Below, piece by piece: positions 52,201 through 58,796 of a DNA stretch of 64,000 nucleotides. Every line of letters starts with the position of its first letter. Within the stretch, counting starts at the first letter, position 1. Below the pieces are notes generated by a model, which made no database searches, had not been told where the DNA came from, and saw only the letters and a list, made by a program, of their open reading frames with translations. The translations under genes and the position numbers were made by a program. This DNA comes from Bifidobacterium reuteri DSM 23975 (GTDB lineage: Bacteria; Actinomycetota; Actinomycetes; Actinomycetales; Bifidobacteriaceae). The stretch covers positions 186,001 to 250,000 of the forward strand of contig NZ_JGZK01000005.1 in the NCBI RefSeq assembly GCF_000741695.1. Reading direction: 5' to 3'.

Positions 52201-54317
52201 TGCTCGAAACGGCTCGTGAATGCTTGCAGGATGTCTACGATATGCCAGCCCTGAACGAGGTGATGACCGGGCTCCAATCCGGCGCTATCGTCGTGAAAGA
52301 CGTGGAGACCGAAACGCCGTCACCGTTCGCAGAGAACATCCTGTTCGGCTTCGTCGGCGCGGTGATGTACCAGTACGACCAGCCGCAAGCCGAACGCAAT
52401 GTGCAGTTGCTCTCCCTCGACCCGCAGGTGCTGGAACGGCTGCTTGGCACCACGGATATGGCGCAGGTGCTGGACTCGGACGTGATTCACGATGTCGAAA
52501 GGGAGCTGGGGGAGCGTACCTTCTGGAACGAGCTCGCGGACGATGATGTGACAGGCCGCGTGACCCGTTACGCCAAAACGCATGGTCCCTTCACCGCGGA
52601 GCGGCTCATTGCCGATCTTCATCTGACCGTCACGGATGCCGTGCATACGCTGGATGCGCTCACCGCCAAAGGGGAGCTGCTGCAAGGGCATTTTACGGAT
52701 GCGGACTCCACTGATGCGGATTCCGGTGGGATGGTGTCGGCCGGCAACGGCGATGCGACGGTCCAATGGCTGCACAAGGACGTATTCCGCCGCATACGCG
52801 CGCGGTCGCTGGCCAAAGCGCGCAAGGCGGTCAAACCGGTCGAACCGTCCGCCTATCAGATGTTCCTGCTCGACCGGCAAGGCGTAGGACCGGTGGGAGG
52901 TGAACGATACGAGGGTGTGGACGGGCTGATGCGCGTCGTCGAACAGTTGGAAGGCGTCGCCCTGCCCGCCACACTATGGGAATCCTCGGTATTCCCCGCA
53001 CGTGTCCGCGATTACCAGCCGGCGTTGCTGGACGAATTGCTGACCTCCGGCGACGTGGTCTGGGTGGGAACCAAGACCGGTGCCACCGGTGCGCTGGAGG
53101 TCGGCGAGGTGGCGTTCCATCCGGCCGACTCATTGCTGCTGGACTCAATGCCTTCCGGTCCGGCGCCATCGGCCTCATTGGCGTCGGGCAAGGTACCGTC
53201 GAGTTCGGAGCTATCGGATGCGGTGCCATCGGGTACAGTACTGTCGGGACAGGGCGATTCGGACGAGCCATCCGTCACCATGCCCGAATCGATACTCGCG
53301 GCGTTGGATTCCGGTGGAGCCTTCCATGCGAGGCAATTGGCGGATGCGGCCAAACGCGTCTGGAGCGAGACCGCCGAACCGGACATCGACCCGAACACCG
53401 GCGAGATCATCCCGCAGGAATGGAGCGAACGGCAGTTCAAGGATGCCCTGTGGAGCCTGGTATGGCAGGGAAAGGTCACCAATTCCAGTTTCGCGCCTGT
53501 GCGTGCATTGAGCGCGGGCGCGAATGCTCCACGCAAAACCGGCGCATCGCGTCGGCGTGGAAGGATGGCTCCGATTCGTCGCGCCGTCACGGATATGACG
53601 TTGGGCGGACTATGGCTGGCCGTACCCGGCGCCAATCGGGAAGCGGAGGACGCGCAACGGGAGCAGGCCGAGCGCCTGCTCGCGCTGGTCGATGCGCTGC
53701 TGGACCGTTACGGCATCATCGCCCAGCCGCTGATCGACCGCGAGAATGTGCCCGGCGGCTATTCCGCGCTCTATCCGGTGCTGAAGCGCATGGAGGAGCA
53801 TGGCCGTCTGATTCGCGGCATGTTCGTTCGCGGCTTCGGTGCGGCCCAATTCGCCGAACGTGAGACCGTGGATGCGCTGAGGCATCCGTTGGAAGGACGA
53901 GCGCAATCGGTGGTGGCATTGAGCGCGCTCGACCCGGCGAATCTTGCCGGCACCGCCATCGGCTGGCCGGCAGTCGCCGCCAACGCCGTCAAGCCGGTCA
54001 GAAGGGTCGGGTCCGTGGTGGTGCTCAGTGAACAGGGGCCGGTGCTGTACGCAACGATAAAATCCAAACACCTCACAGTGTTCGACTGGGCATCCCGTCC
54101 GGATGCAAGCCGCGATGCCGACGGGGCATCACGCGACGTCGACAGCCGATGGCGCAGGGCGGCCTCGGAATTGGCCTATGCGCTCAAGCGTGACGGCTCA
54201 GGAACCGTGACCTTCGCGGACGTCAACGGCGAACCGTTGAACGCCCGTCACCCCTTCGCGCGCATCCTCCATCAGGCCGGCTTCGTCCCCGTCCCCCAAG
54301 GCATGCGCCTGTACTGA
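49197..54317 (+). CDS. lhr: Lhr-type ATP-dependent DNA helicase
   Basis: The 1706-residue superfamily 2 helicase acts in DNA repair in mycobacteria and E. coli. Motif I is APTGSGKTLAAFL, motif II VIIDEIHAVAGT, motif III RIGLSATVNPPEE, motif V VVATSSLELGIDMGSVDLVI and motif VI LQRVGRADHQVGG. The large C-terminal part holds the Lhr winged-helix and extension domains. Several Ser/Pro/Gly-rich insertions are present (about residues 200-245, 300-370, 775-815, 1315-1360). The insertion near 790-806 is encoded by a dispersed repeat element read in frame. A -10 element and a LexA-like box sit at the ATG, which suggests SOS control. Confidence 0.94.
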   Translation: MYESLSLFAEPTRSWFMHAFGKPTEAQNQAWPAIASGEHVLVIAPTGSGKTLAAFLSAIDRLLQPGNKRTRSKRTGVRVLYISPLKALAVDVAKNLEQPLDGIAAQCEAQGLHAPNITVATRSGDTTAQERRHIASHPPEILVTTPESLYLLLTSKTRRILSTVETVIIDEIHAVAGTKRGAHLALSLERLERLVSESRRRESMDSSASVEAIQSDNDAFADAVVGSMTEHTGQDDRIGGGGRASQSWRIQRIGLSATVNPPEEAARFLGGGRPVTIVNPGGRPAMDVKMVEPLDNMRDLDSGNVQHRAGGADSSQARPYISGVTPAMQRLAERKGITGVADGGDEDAERDGSVSSAITGARGDRTSGSIWPVVERSILDEVLAHRTTLVFVNSRGVAEKLTARLNDMYAESPAAGTGRSSGRIGSDTDEAHESLGPGSPEGREGFAAHYDAVVGSTTMLVDAHEDADVIAMAHHGSVSKDRRKMIEERLKRGKLRCVVATSSLELGIDMGSVDLVIQVDTPLSVSSGLQRVGRADHQVGGVSHALFYPLTRHQIVTSAACMESMIAGDIEPLSIPRNPLDVLAQQSVAEASMHDLDVEDWYATVRRSAPFAELSRDMFDAVLGMMSGAYNTEEFSAFKPRLMWNREEGRISARPGAQKIAVTSGGTIPDRGLYTVVLPEADAGKVQRRVGELDEEMVYESRVGDVITLGTSSWQIQEITRDRVVVTPAPGRTARLPFWHGEGAGRDYGFSRTIGRFLRETSAGLIFASVLPRESSPTGEQPSYTGETISGSPLRGELSAQQTEGSFEGKLVTATIPSSPTFSTSILNRLRHDGLDSNAIANLARLIAEQQAATGMIPDDRTLVVERTRDEDGGWRVVLLSPFGRRVHEPWAMAISRRLATRYGFDGQAYAADDGIVIQLPDGEGHIPMADLFLFDPEDLKTDVERQVGESVLFAARFRECAARSLFMPRSEPGRRVPLWQQRLRAAQLLQSARAAKNFPLLLETARECLQDVYDMPALNEVMTGLQSGAIVVKDVETETPSPFAENILFGFVGAVMYQYDQPQAERNVQLLSLDPQVLERLLGTTDMAQVLDSDVIHDVERELGERTFWNELADDDVTGRVTRYAKTHGPFTAERLIADLHLTVTDAVHTLDALTAKGELLQGHFTDADSTDADSGGMVSAGNGDATVQWLHKDVFRRIRARSLAKARKAVKPVEPSAYQMFLLDRQGVGPVGGERYEGVDGLMRVVEQLEGVALPATLWESSVFPARVRDYQPALLDELLTSGDVVWVGTKTGATGALEVGEVAFHPADSLLLDSMPSGPAPSASLASGKVPSSSELSDAVPSGTVLSGQGDSDEPSVTMPESILAALDSGGAFHARQLADAAKRVWSETAEPDIDPNTGEIIPQEWSERQFKDALWSLVWQGKVTNSSFAPVRALSAGANAPRKTGASRRRGRMAPIRRAVTDMTLGGLWLAVPGANREAEDAQREQAERLLALVDALLDRYGIIAQPLIDRENVPGGYSALYPVLKRMEEHGRLIRGMFVRGFGAAQFAERETVDALRHPLEGRAQSVVALSALDPANLAGTAIGWPAVAANAVKPVRRVGSVVVLSEQGPVLYATIKSKHLTVFDWASRPDASRDADGASRDVDSRWRRAASELAYALKRDGSGTVTFADVNGEPLNARHPFARILHQAGFVPVPQGMRLY
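51564..51613 (+). repeat. Dispersed structured repeat, copy C, inside lhr
   Basis: TCTGGCTCCCCTCTCCGAGG, AGAGCTGTCTGCGCAGCAGA and CTGAGGGGAG are read in frame and encode a SGSPLRGELSAQQTEG stretch. The hairpin GTCTGC-GCA-GCAGAC is intact. Confidence 0.75.
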
Positions 54318-54448
54318 GCGGTGATGTGTTCCGAAGACCGCCGGCGAGGACGGCACATTGAGGACGGCTCATAAACGGTGGCCATGCGAGTCCTGGATAG
54401 CCATCGGGGCGACGAGCCAGCAACACTCGTTGGGAGCCGTCAAGCTGG

Positions 54449-55147
54449 TTACGGTCGCCGTGCAGCAATCGACCCCAGCACCCGTGGATAACGGCGGTTG
54501 CAGGAGACCACGGTCGCGCCCATGGCAGCCAGGCCGAAGACGACCATCACGGCCAATACCCATGGCAAGGTGAGTGTGAACGCCAGCACCGTAAGCAGCA
54601 GCATGGGAAGCGATGCAATCAGGGTCGCCGCCGATAGCGAACCCATCGAGCCGGTGTGAGTGGCGAGGAACATCTGCTCGGTCGCGAATGCCAGCGCCGC
54701 CGGTGCCAGTACGACATAGATGACCCGCATGACGGTGGCCGAGGCATCGAGCCCCGCCCATGCCAGATAGCCCACGGTGGTCAGAATCATGAACTCCGCG
54801 AGGAGCACAGGAAGCAGACTCTTGGCCAGGCAGTATCCCAGCATCGAGCGCCCCGAACCGCGCCAGTTCTCCAACGTGCCGTCGGTCTGCGGCACCACGC
54901 TCAAGTCCATCGAAGACGAATTGGAATACAACGTGCCGAACGCCAGCATCGATGCGGTATACCCATACCACGCCGCCAGCCCCTGCGCCATGCCCCATAC
55001 ATTGATCGTAGCCAGTTGCTGCGGCGAGGAGCCAGACAACAGTACGGCGAGCATGATCGGTATGAACAGCCACATGCCCACTGCAAACGCCAAGTATAAC
55101 GGGCTTTTACGTAGCAGCGTCCAATCGTGCCAGAGCATCGCCCTCAT
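54449..55147 (-). CDS. ABC-2-type transporter permease
   Basis: The 232-residue protein has six predicted helices (YLAFAVGMWLFIPIMLAVLL first; VLAVMVVFGLAAMGATVV last) and begins MRAMLWHDWTLLRKSPLY, an amphipathic start typical of ABC-2 permeases. It overlaps the stop of the upstream ATPase-bearing gene (ATGA at 55144-55147), so the two are coupled and should form one exporter. Substrate unknown. Confidence 0.83.
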   Translation of the reverse strand: MRAMLWHDWTLLRKSPLYLAFAVGMWLFIPIMLAVLLSGSSPQQLATINVWGMAQGLAAWYGYTASMLAFGTLYSNSSSMDLSVVPQTDGTLENWRGSGRSMLGYCLAKSLLPVLLAEFMILTTVGYLAWAGLDASATVMRVIYVVLAPAALAFATEQMFLATHTGSMGSLSAATLIASLPMLLLTVLAFTLTLPWVLAVMVVFGLAAMGATVVSCNRRYPRVLGSIAARRP

Positions 55148-56499
55148 CGCGTGCCTCCCAATCCGAAGTCCACATGATCGCGCTCACGGCCGAGCGTGGC
55201 CGCCTGCCGGAAGGCGTCGATATCGTCGAAGTCGGCGAGCAGGCAATCCTTGGCCACACGCTTGTCATCCAGAACAATCACACGGTCGGCGACCTCCCAG
55301 CAGTAGTCGAGGTCATGCGTGATGGTCAGTATCGTGCGTCCATCCGCCTTGAGCTGCCGCATCAGGTCGATGAGGAGCTGCCGGGTGACCGGATCGACCG
55401 CGTTGGTCGGCTCGTCCAGCAGGACGAGCCGGGGATTGAACAGCATGCCGGCCATGATGCCCGCACGCTTCCTCAATCCGCTGGAAAGATCCTTGACCTT
55501 CTTGTCAAGATGCTCGCCGAGTTCGAACGCGCGGACCATCGGCAGTCGGTCGAGATGCTTCAGGTCAAGCGGATGCGGGTCGTCATGCGTGGCGTACAGC
55601 ATCGAACGGAACCTGAGATTCTCGCGGATGGTCATCGTGGGGGAGAGATTGCCCGAATCGGTGAGCTGGAATACATCACGCATGGAGCGGAACACGTCGG
55701 CGTTGATGGTCGCAGAGCCTTCCTGTGGGCGCAGCAGTCCGGTGATCACGCCGAACAGGGTGGTTTTGCCCACTCCGTTATAGCCGAGGATGCCCAATGA
55801 CTGTCCGGCCGGCACGTCAAGGTCGATGTGCTCGAGCACGGGTTTGCGACGCCTGTATCCGAACGTCATGTCCGTGACGCGGATGGCGAGCGGATCCTGA
55901 CCTGCGGGTGCCGCTGCGGCCGTTCCTGATGCGGAGGGCATGACGGATACCGTCGAATCAGAAGTTACGGGGGCAGATGCCGTGGACGTCGTCGCGACGA
56001 TGGAATCGAGTGTGGTAGTGGTCATGATCGTTGCCTTTCCCTTGATGAATATCGACCACAGGTACAGCGCCAGCGCGGCGAGCGTTGGCGTGACGGCCAG
56101 CGCGACGCCCTGCGGTCCCGCGATGGTCGCGCGGAGTGCGGGAGCGTCGAGGAACGCGAACCCCATCAGCGCCGCGGACAGCACGGTGATAGGGATTACG
56201 GCGTACGCCAGTTGCGCTGCGAGATACTGCCGGAACGGACGTCCGCAGGCGCGTACCGAAACGATGGTGCCGTTGGCGAAGTCGCTGCGGATCGCGTCGA
56301 GCGACAGCGTCGGCGCCAGGCCCATCGTGAACGATGCGACGGCGAAACGTAGCATCACCCCGGCCATGTCAGGGCCCATGGCCAGCGGGGTGATGGTGGC
56401 GATCAGTGAGAGGGGTGCCACGATGGCGATAACGGCGGTGATGAGCATCGCCGTGTTATGCCGGATCTGCTGCAGATCCTTGTACAGGACGGCCTTCAT
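55144..56499 (-). CDS. ABC transporter with permease and ATPase fused in one frame
   Basis: Residues 1 to about 158 form a second ABC-2-like permease half (MKAVLYKDLQQIRHNTAM start, about five helices). A Thr/Ser/Ala linker (about 159-205) precedes a complete ABC ATPase: Walker A GYNGVGKTTLFG, signature DLSSGLRKRAGIMAG, Walker B LVLLDEPTNAVDP and the H-loop ITHDLDYC. An internal ATG (codon 159, 56025) has AAGG 8-9 nt upstream, and a TGA overlaps it in the next frame, as if two coupled genes had fused. GAGG lies before the ATG at 56499. Confidence 0.87.
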   Translation of the reverse strand: MKAVLYKDLQQIRHNTAMLITAVIAIVAPLSLIATITPLAMGPDMAGVMLRFAVASFTMGLAPTLSLDAIRSDFANGTIVSVRACGRPFRQYLAAQLAYAVIPITVLSAALMGFAFLDAPALRATIAGPQGVALAVTPTLAALALYLWSIFIKGKATIMTTTTLDSIVATTSTASAPVTSDSTVSVMPSASGTAAAAPAGQDPLAIRVTDMTFGYRRRKPVLEHIDLDVPAGQSLGILGYNGVGKTTLFGVITGLLRPQEGSATINADVFRSMRDVFQLTDSGNLSPTMTIRENLRFRSMLYATHDDPHPLDLKHLDRLPMVRAFELGEHLDKKVKDLSSGLRKRAGIMAGMLFNPRLVLLDEPTNAVDPVTRQLLIDLMRQLKADGRTILTITHDLDYCWEVADRVIVLDDKRVAKDCLLADFDDIDAFRQAATLGRERDHVDFGLGGTR

Positions 56500-56586
56500 A
56501 TGAGCCTCGATTCGTGGATTGGCCGGTGATATCGGGAAGTGATGTCGGAACGATGATTTCGAGTATGCTTGCGCCAGGCCATGCGC

Positions 56587-56600
56587 GAAACCGCGGTTTC
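56587..56600. promoter_or_regulatory. Perfect 14-bp palindrome upstream of the ABC genes
   Basis: GAAACCGCGGTTTC lies 88 bp before the ABC gene start, in the gap behind the winged-helix regulator gene. Candidate operator. Confidence 0.45.
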
Positions 56601-56726
56601 AGGTATGGCTCACGCCAGGCGATGGTGTGTGTTATTCGGGTTGGCGAACTGTGAGAATCCCGCGCCCGCTGTGGCGGATGTGGGGCGACGGCTATGGTTC
56701 GGTGGCTATTGGCGGTTACCGGCGGT

Positions 56727-57038
56727 CTATTGCCCGGCGACGATCTGCCTTAACGCTGCCACATGCGACCGGAATGCGGACCCGCCCTCGCTGGTCAACC
56801 TGACCCATGTGACCTTGTAGGCCTTGCCGCCCTCATCGGCTTTCTTGTCCAATTGCACGTAACCGTGGTCGGCGAGCGTCTTCAGATGCTTGGAGCAGGT
56901 GGCGTCGCTGATGCCGAGCGTGTCGCGCAGCACGTCGAACCGCAGGGTGCCGTAGGTGTCCAGCAGTCCGCAGATGCGCAGCCGCACCGGGGCGTGGATT
57001 ACCTCGTTGAAGATTGGTTCCGGATCATCCGACGCCAT
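56727..57038 (-). CDS. Winged-helix (ArsR/MarR-like, PF13601-type) regulator
   Basis: The 103-residue protein is a single winged-helix domain: EVIHAPVRLRICGLLDTYG, LRDTLGISDATCSKHLKTLA, YVQLDKK and LTSEGGSAFRSHVAALRQI. This is the pattern of the small PF13601 regulators that are usually encoded next to membrane or ABC genes. Its ATG (57038) overlaps the end of the upstream membrane-protein gene by 14 bp, so it is coupled to it. It may act at the TTTCCG palindromes upstream of that gene or at the palindrome before the ABC genes (inference). Confidence 0.88.
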   Translation of the reverse strand: MASDDPEPIFNEVIHAPVRLRICGLLDTYGTLRFDVLRDTLGISDATCSKHLKTLADHGYVQLDKKADEGGKAYKVTWVRLTSEGGSAFRSHVAALRQIVAGQ

Positions 57039-57736
57039 GATGCGTCTCCCCGTCGCTGGTGGGTTCGCCCATGGGAGTCGTGCGTTGCCTGAGCGCGCGG
57101 ATGGTCTCGCTGAGTTCAAGATGCTCCATGAAACCGTTGAACGCAGCACCCACTGCCGTGACCGCCACGGCCGACCACCAGGCGTTCGTGGCATAGCCCA
57201 CCGCCAGGGCAGCGGCTGCCGGAATGAAATTGGCGATGGCATGCACGGCGAGGATGATCCGGAACCGCCGGCTCTTCATCACAGGCCGTGGGGGAAGCCA
57301 TTGGATGGCGACGCCCTGCATGTGGCAGGTGAACAGCAGCATCGCGTAGACCAACAGCACGGAAACCGCCAGCAATGTGAATATAAGCCATGCGGGATTG
57401 CCCGGCTGATGGAACCGGTTGAGGAACACCTGTGGAATCAGCCAATACGTCAGGGTGATCATGCCATATATCACCGTCACCCATATGACGGTCGGGACGC
57501 GGTTTCTCTCGTAATAGTCGGAGGCGAGCCTCGCCCGATCCGTGTCCAAGGCACTCAGTCGCGTCCAAGGCGGCCGGCGCATTGGACGCTATCGACGGGT
57601 TGTCCAACGCCCGAGGGGGCAGCACAGGTTGTGGTGTTTGTGCTGCCTGCCGTGCATCGGATTGGCGCTGCTGTTGCTGCAACCGGTCACGCGGCTCGTC
57701 ACCGGCGCTCGTCCGTGTACCCTGCGTATCCGCCAT
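57025..57736 (-). pseudogene. Integral membrane protein, apparently frameshifted near 57565
   Basis: The membrane part (RLSALDTDRARLASDYYERN, then four helices such as LIFTLLAVSVLLVYAMLLF) is open to 57025. Its own frame begins only at an ATG at 57582 without a ribosome site. Just upstream in another frame an ATG at 57736 with AAAGGGGGCC opens a Gln/Arg-rich N-terminus (MADTQGTRTSAGDEPRDRLQ) ending ALDAT. Joining ALDAT to RLSAL makes a natural protein of about 236 residues, so a one-base shift between 57540 and 57580 is likely. If not, the N-terminal part is a separate short peptide. Confidence 0.6.
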
Positions 57737-57806
57737 GATGGCCCCCTTTGCGGTCCCTTGAGCCTGGACGTTAGCTTGATCGCTGGCTGCGCTGCGGCCA
57801 AACCAC

Positions 57807-57821
57807 TTTCCGCTACGGAAA
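57807..57821. promoter_or_regulatory. Palindromic operator TTTCCG-CTA-CGGAAA
   Basis: A perfect palindrome, 71 bp upstream of the membrane-protein start at 57736, preceded by ACCAC as in the second copy. Confidence 0.6.
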
Positions 57822-57831
57822 ACAGTACCAC

Positions 57832-57846
57832 TTTCCGTTATGGAAA
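57832..57846. promoter_or_regulatory. Palindromic operator TTTCC-GTTAT-GGAAA
   Basis: The second copy lies 25 bp further upstream and shares the left flank ACCACTTTCCG. Together they make a tandem operator. Confidence 0.6.
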
Positions 57847-57980
57847 CAAGTTGCGTGTCGGCATGGCGGTGTCGGCATGGCGAGGCGTGCAAGGAAAATG
57901 GCGGGCAACGGGTATCCCACAGTGCAGGGGAATTCCCGGCATATATAGTCCATGGAAGAGAGGTCGACGCGGAACTCGTC

Positions 57981-58730
57981 TTAGCGGATGCGCCAGCTGG
58001 AGTCTCGCCGCGTCATGATGAGACCTGCGCGTGTGAGTTTCTTGTTCAGTGTGTACAGGGCGTAGTGGAGCAGGCCCTGCTGCTCGAAATACGGGCCACT
58101 GACCAGCTCGGCGAGCCTCTTGATGTCCACGAATTCGCCGTTGGCACGCACCAAGGCTTCGAGCAGGCTGTATTCCAAGCGGGACAGGTTGATGGGCGTG
58201 TGCGTGGAGGCATAGTACGCCTTCCGGTTCGTGGTGTCCAGAGTGAGGTTGCCGCGAATGATCATCGTGGGGGAGCCGGGGGTGAGCGCTTCGACATGGG
58301 AGAGCAGTTCCGTGTCGGAGAACGGTTTGCGCAACACGGCGTCAGGTTGATTCAGATGCGATTGATCGGTGCGCGGCACATCGCTATCGTTGGGGTCGGC
58401 CGGATGGCTCGCAAGAGGTTCGTATTCGTCAGGCAAGGCGCGCCACCGATTGCCGGCACCTGTGGTCCGGCTCAGTGGCGTGGATGTCAGCAGCAGAATC
58501 TTGATATCGGGCGCAGCCTTACGAAGCGATGCGATGAAGGAGCCATCAGGCGGTTCCACCATATCCTCGTCAAGTACGATGGCATCATACTGCGGTTCGG
58601 ACTGCCCCAATTCCGCGAGCGTATCGGCATGTGTGGCGGTCTGCTCCACATCGTGATGCGCGCCGAGCAGCGTGCCTCGAATGGCGCGGGCCAGCGGCTC
58701 GTTCGTCGCAGCGACCAAAAGCCTCATCAT
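57981..58730 (-). CDS. OmpR/PhoB-type response regulator, orphan, with long receiver insertion
   Basis: The 249-residue protein has a receiver domain (LLVAATNEPLARAIRG, phospho-Asp region DAIVLDEDMVEPPDG, conserved Lys in LRKPFSDTELL) and a C-terminal winged helix (INLSRLEYSLLEALVRANGE, ALYTLNKKLTRAGL). About 40 extra residues (88-128, rich in Pro/Asp/Ser) separate the Thr-bearing strand from the Lys strand. The first acidic pair is poorly kept (ATNEP). No histidine kinase gene is near, so partner and phosphorylation are uncertain. AAAAGGA precedes the ATG pair at 58730. Confidence 0.85.
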   Translation of the reverse strand: MMRLLVAATNEPLARAIRGTLLGAHHDVEQTATHADTLAELGQSEPQYDAIVLDEDMVEPPDGSFIASLRKAAPDIKILLLTSTPLSRTTGAGNRWRALPDEYEPLASHPADPNDSDVPRTDQSHLNQPDAVLRKPFSDTELLSHVEALTPGSPTMIIRGNLTLDTTNRKAYYASTHTPINLSRLEYSLLEALVRANGEFVDIKRLAELVSGPYFEQQGLLHYALYTLNKKLTRAGLIMTRRDSSWRIR

Positions 58731-58796
58731 GCATCCTTTTCCACACCCAGTATTGCTACTGCCCAGTCTAGGACGGGGAATCGGCTTTCGGATGAT

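Noticed and set aside
52335-52352. GAAC...GTTC pair inside lhr as a second LexA box
   Set aside because: The spacer is 5 nt and it lies in coding sequence.
54484-54493. GTGGATAAC as a further DnaA box
   Set aside because: One mismatch to the 9-mer and located inside the ABC permease coding region.
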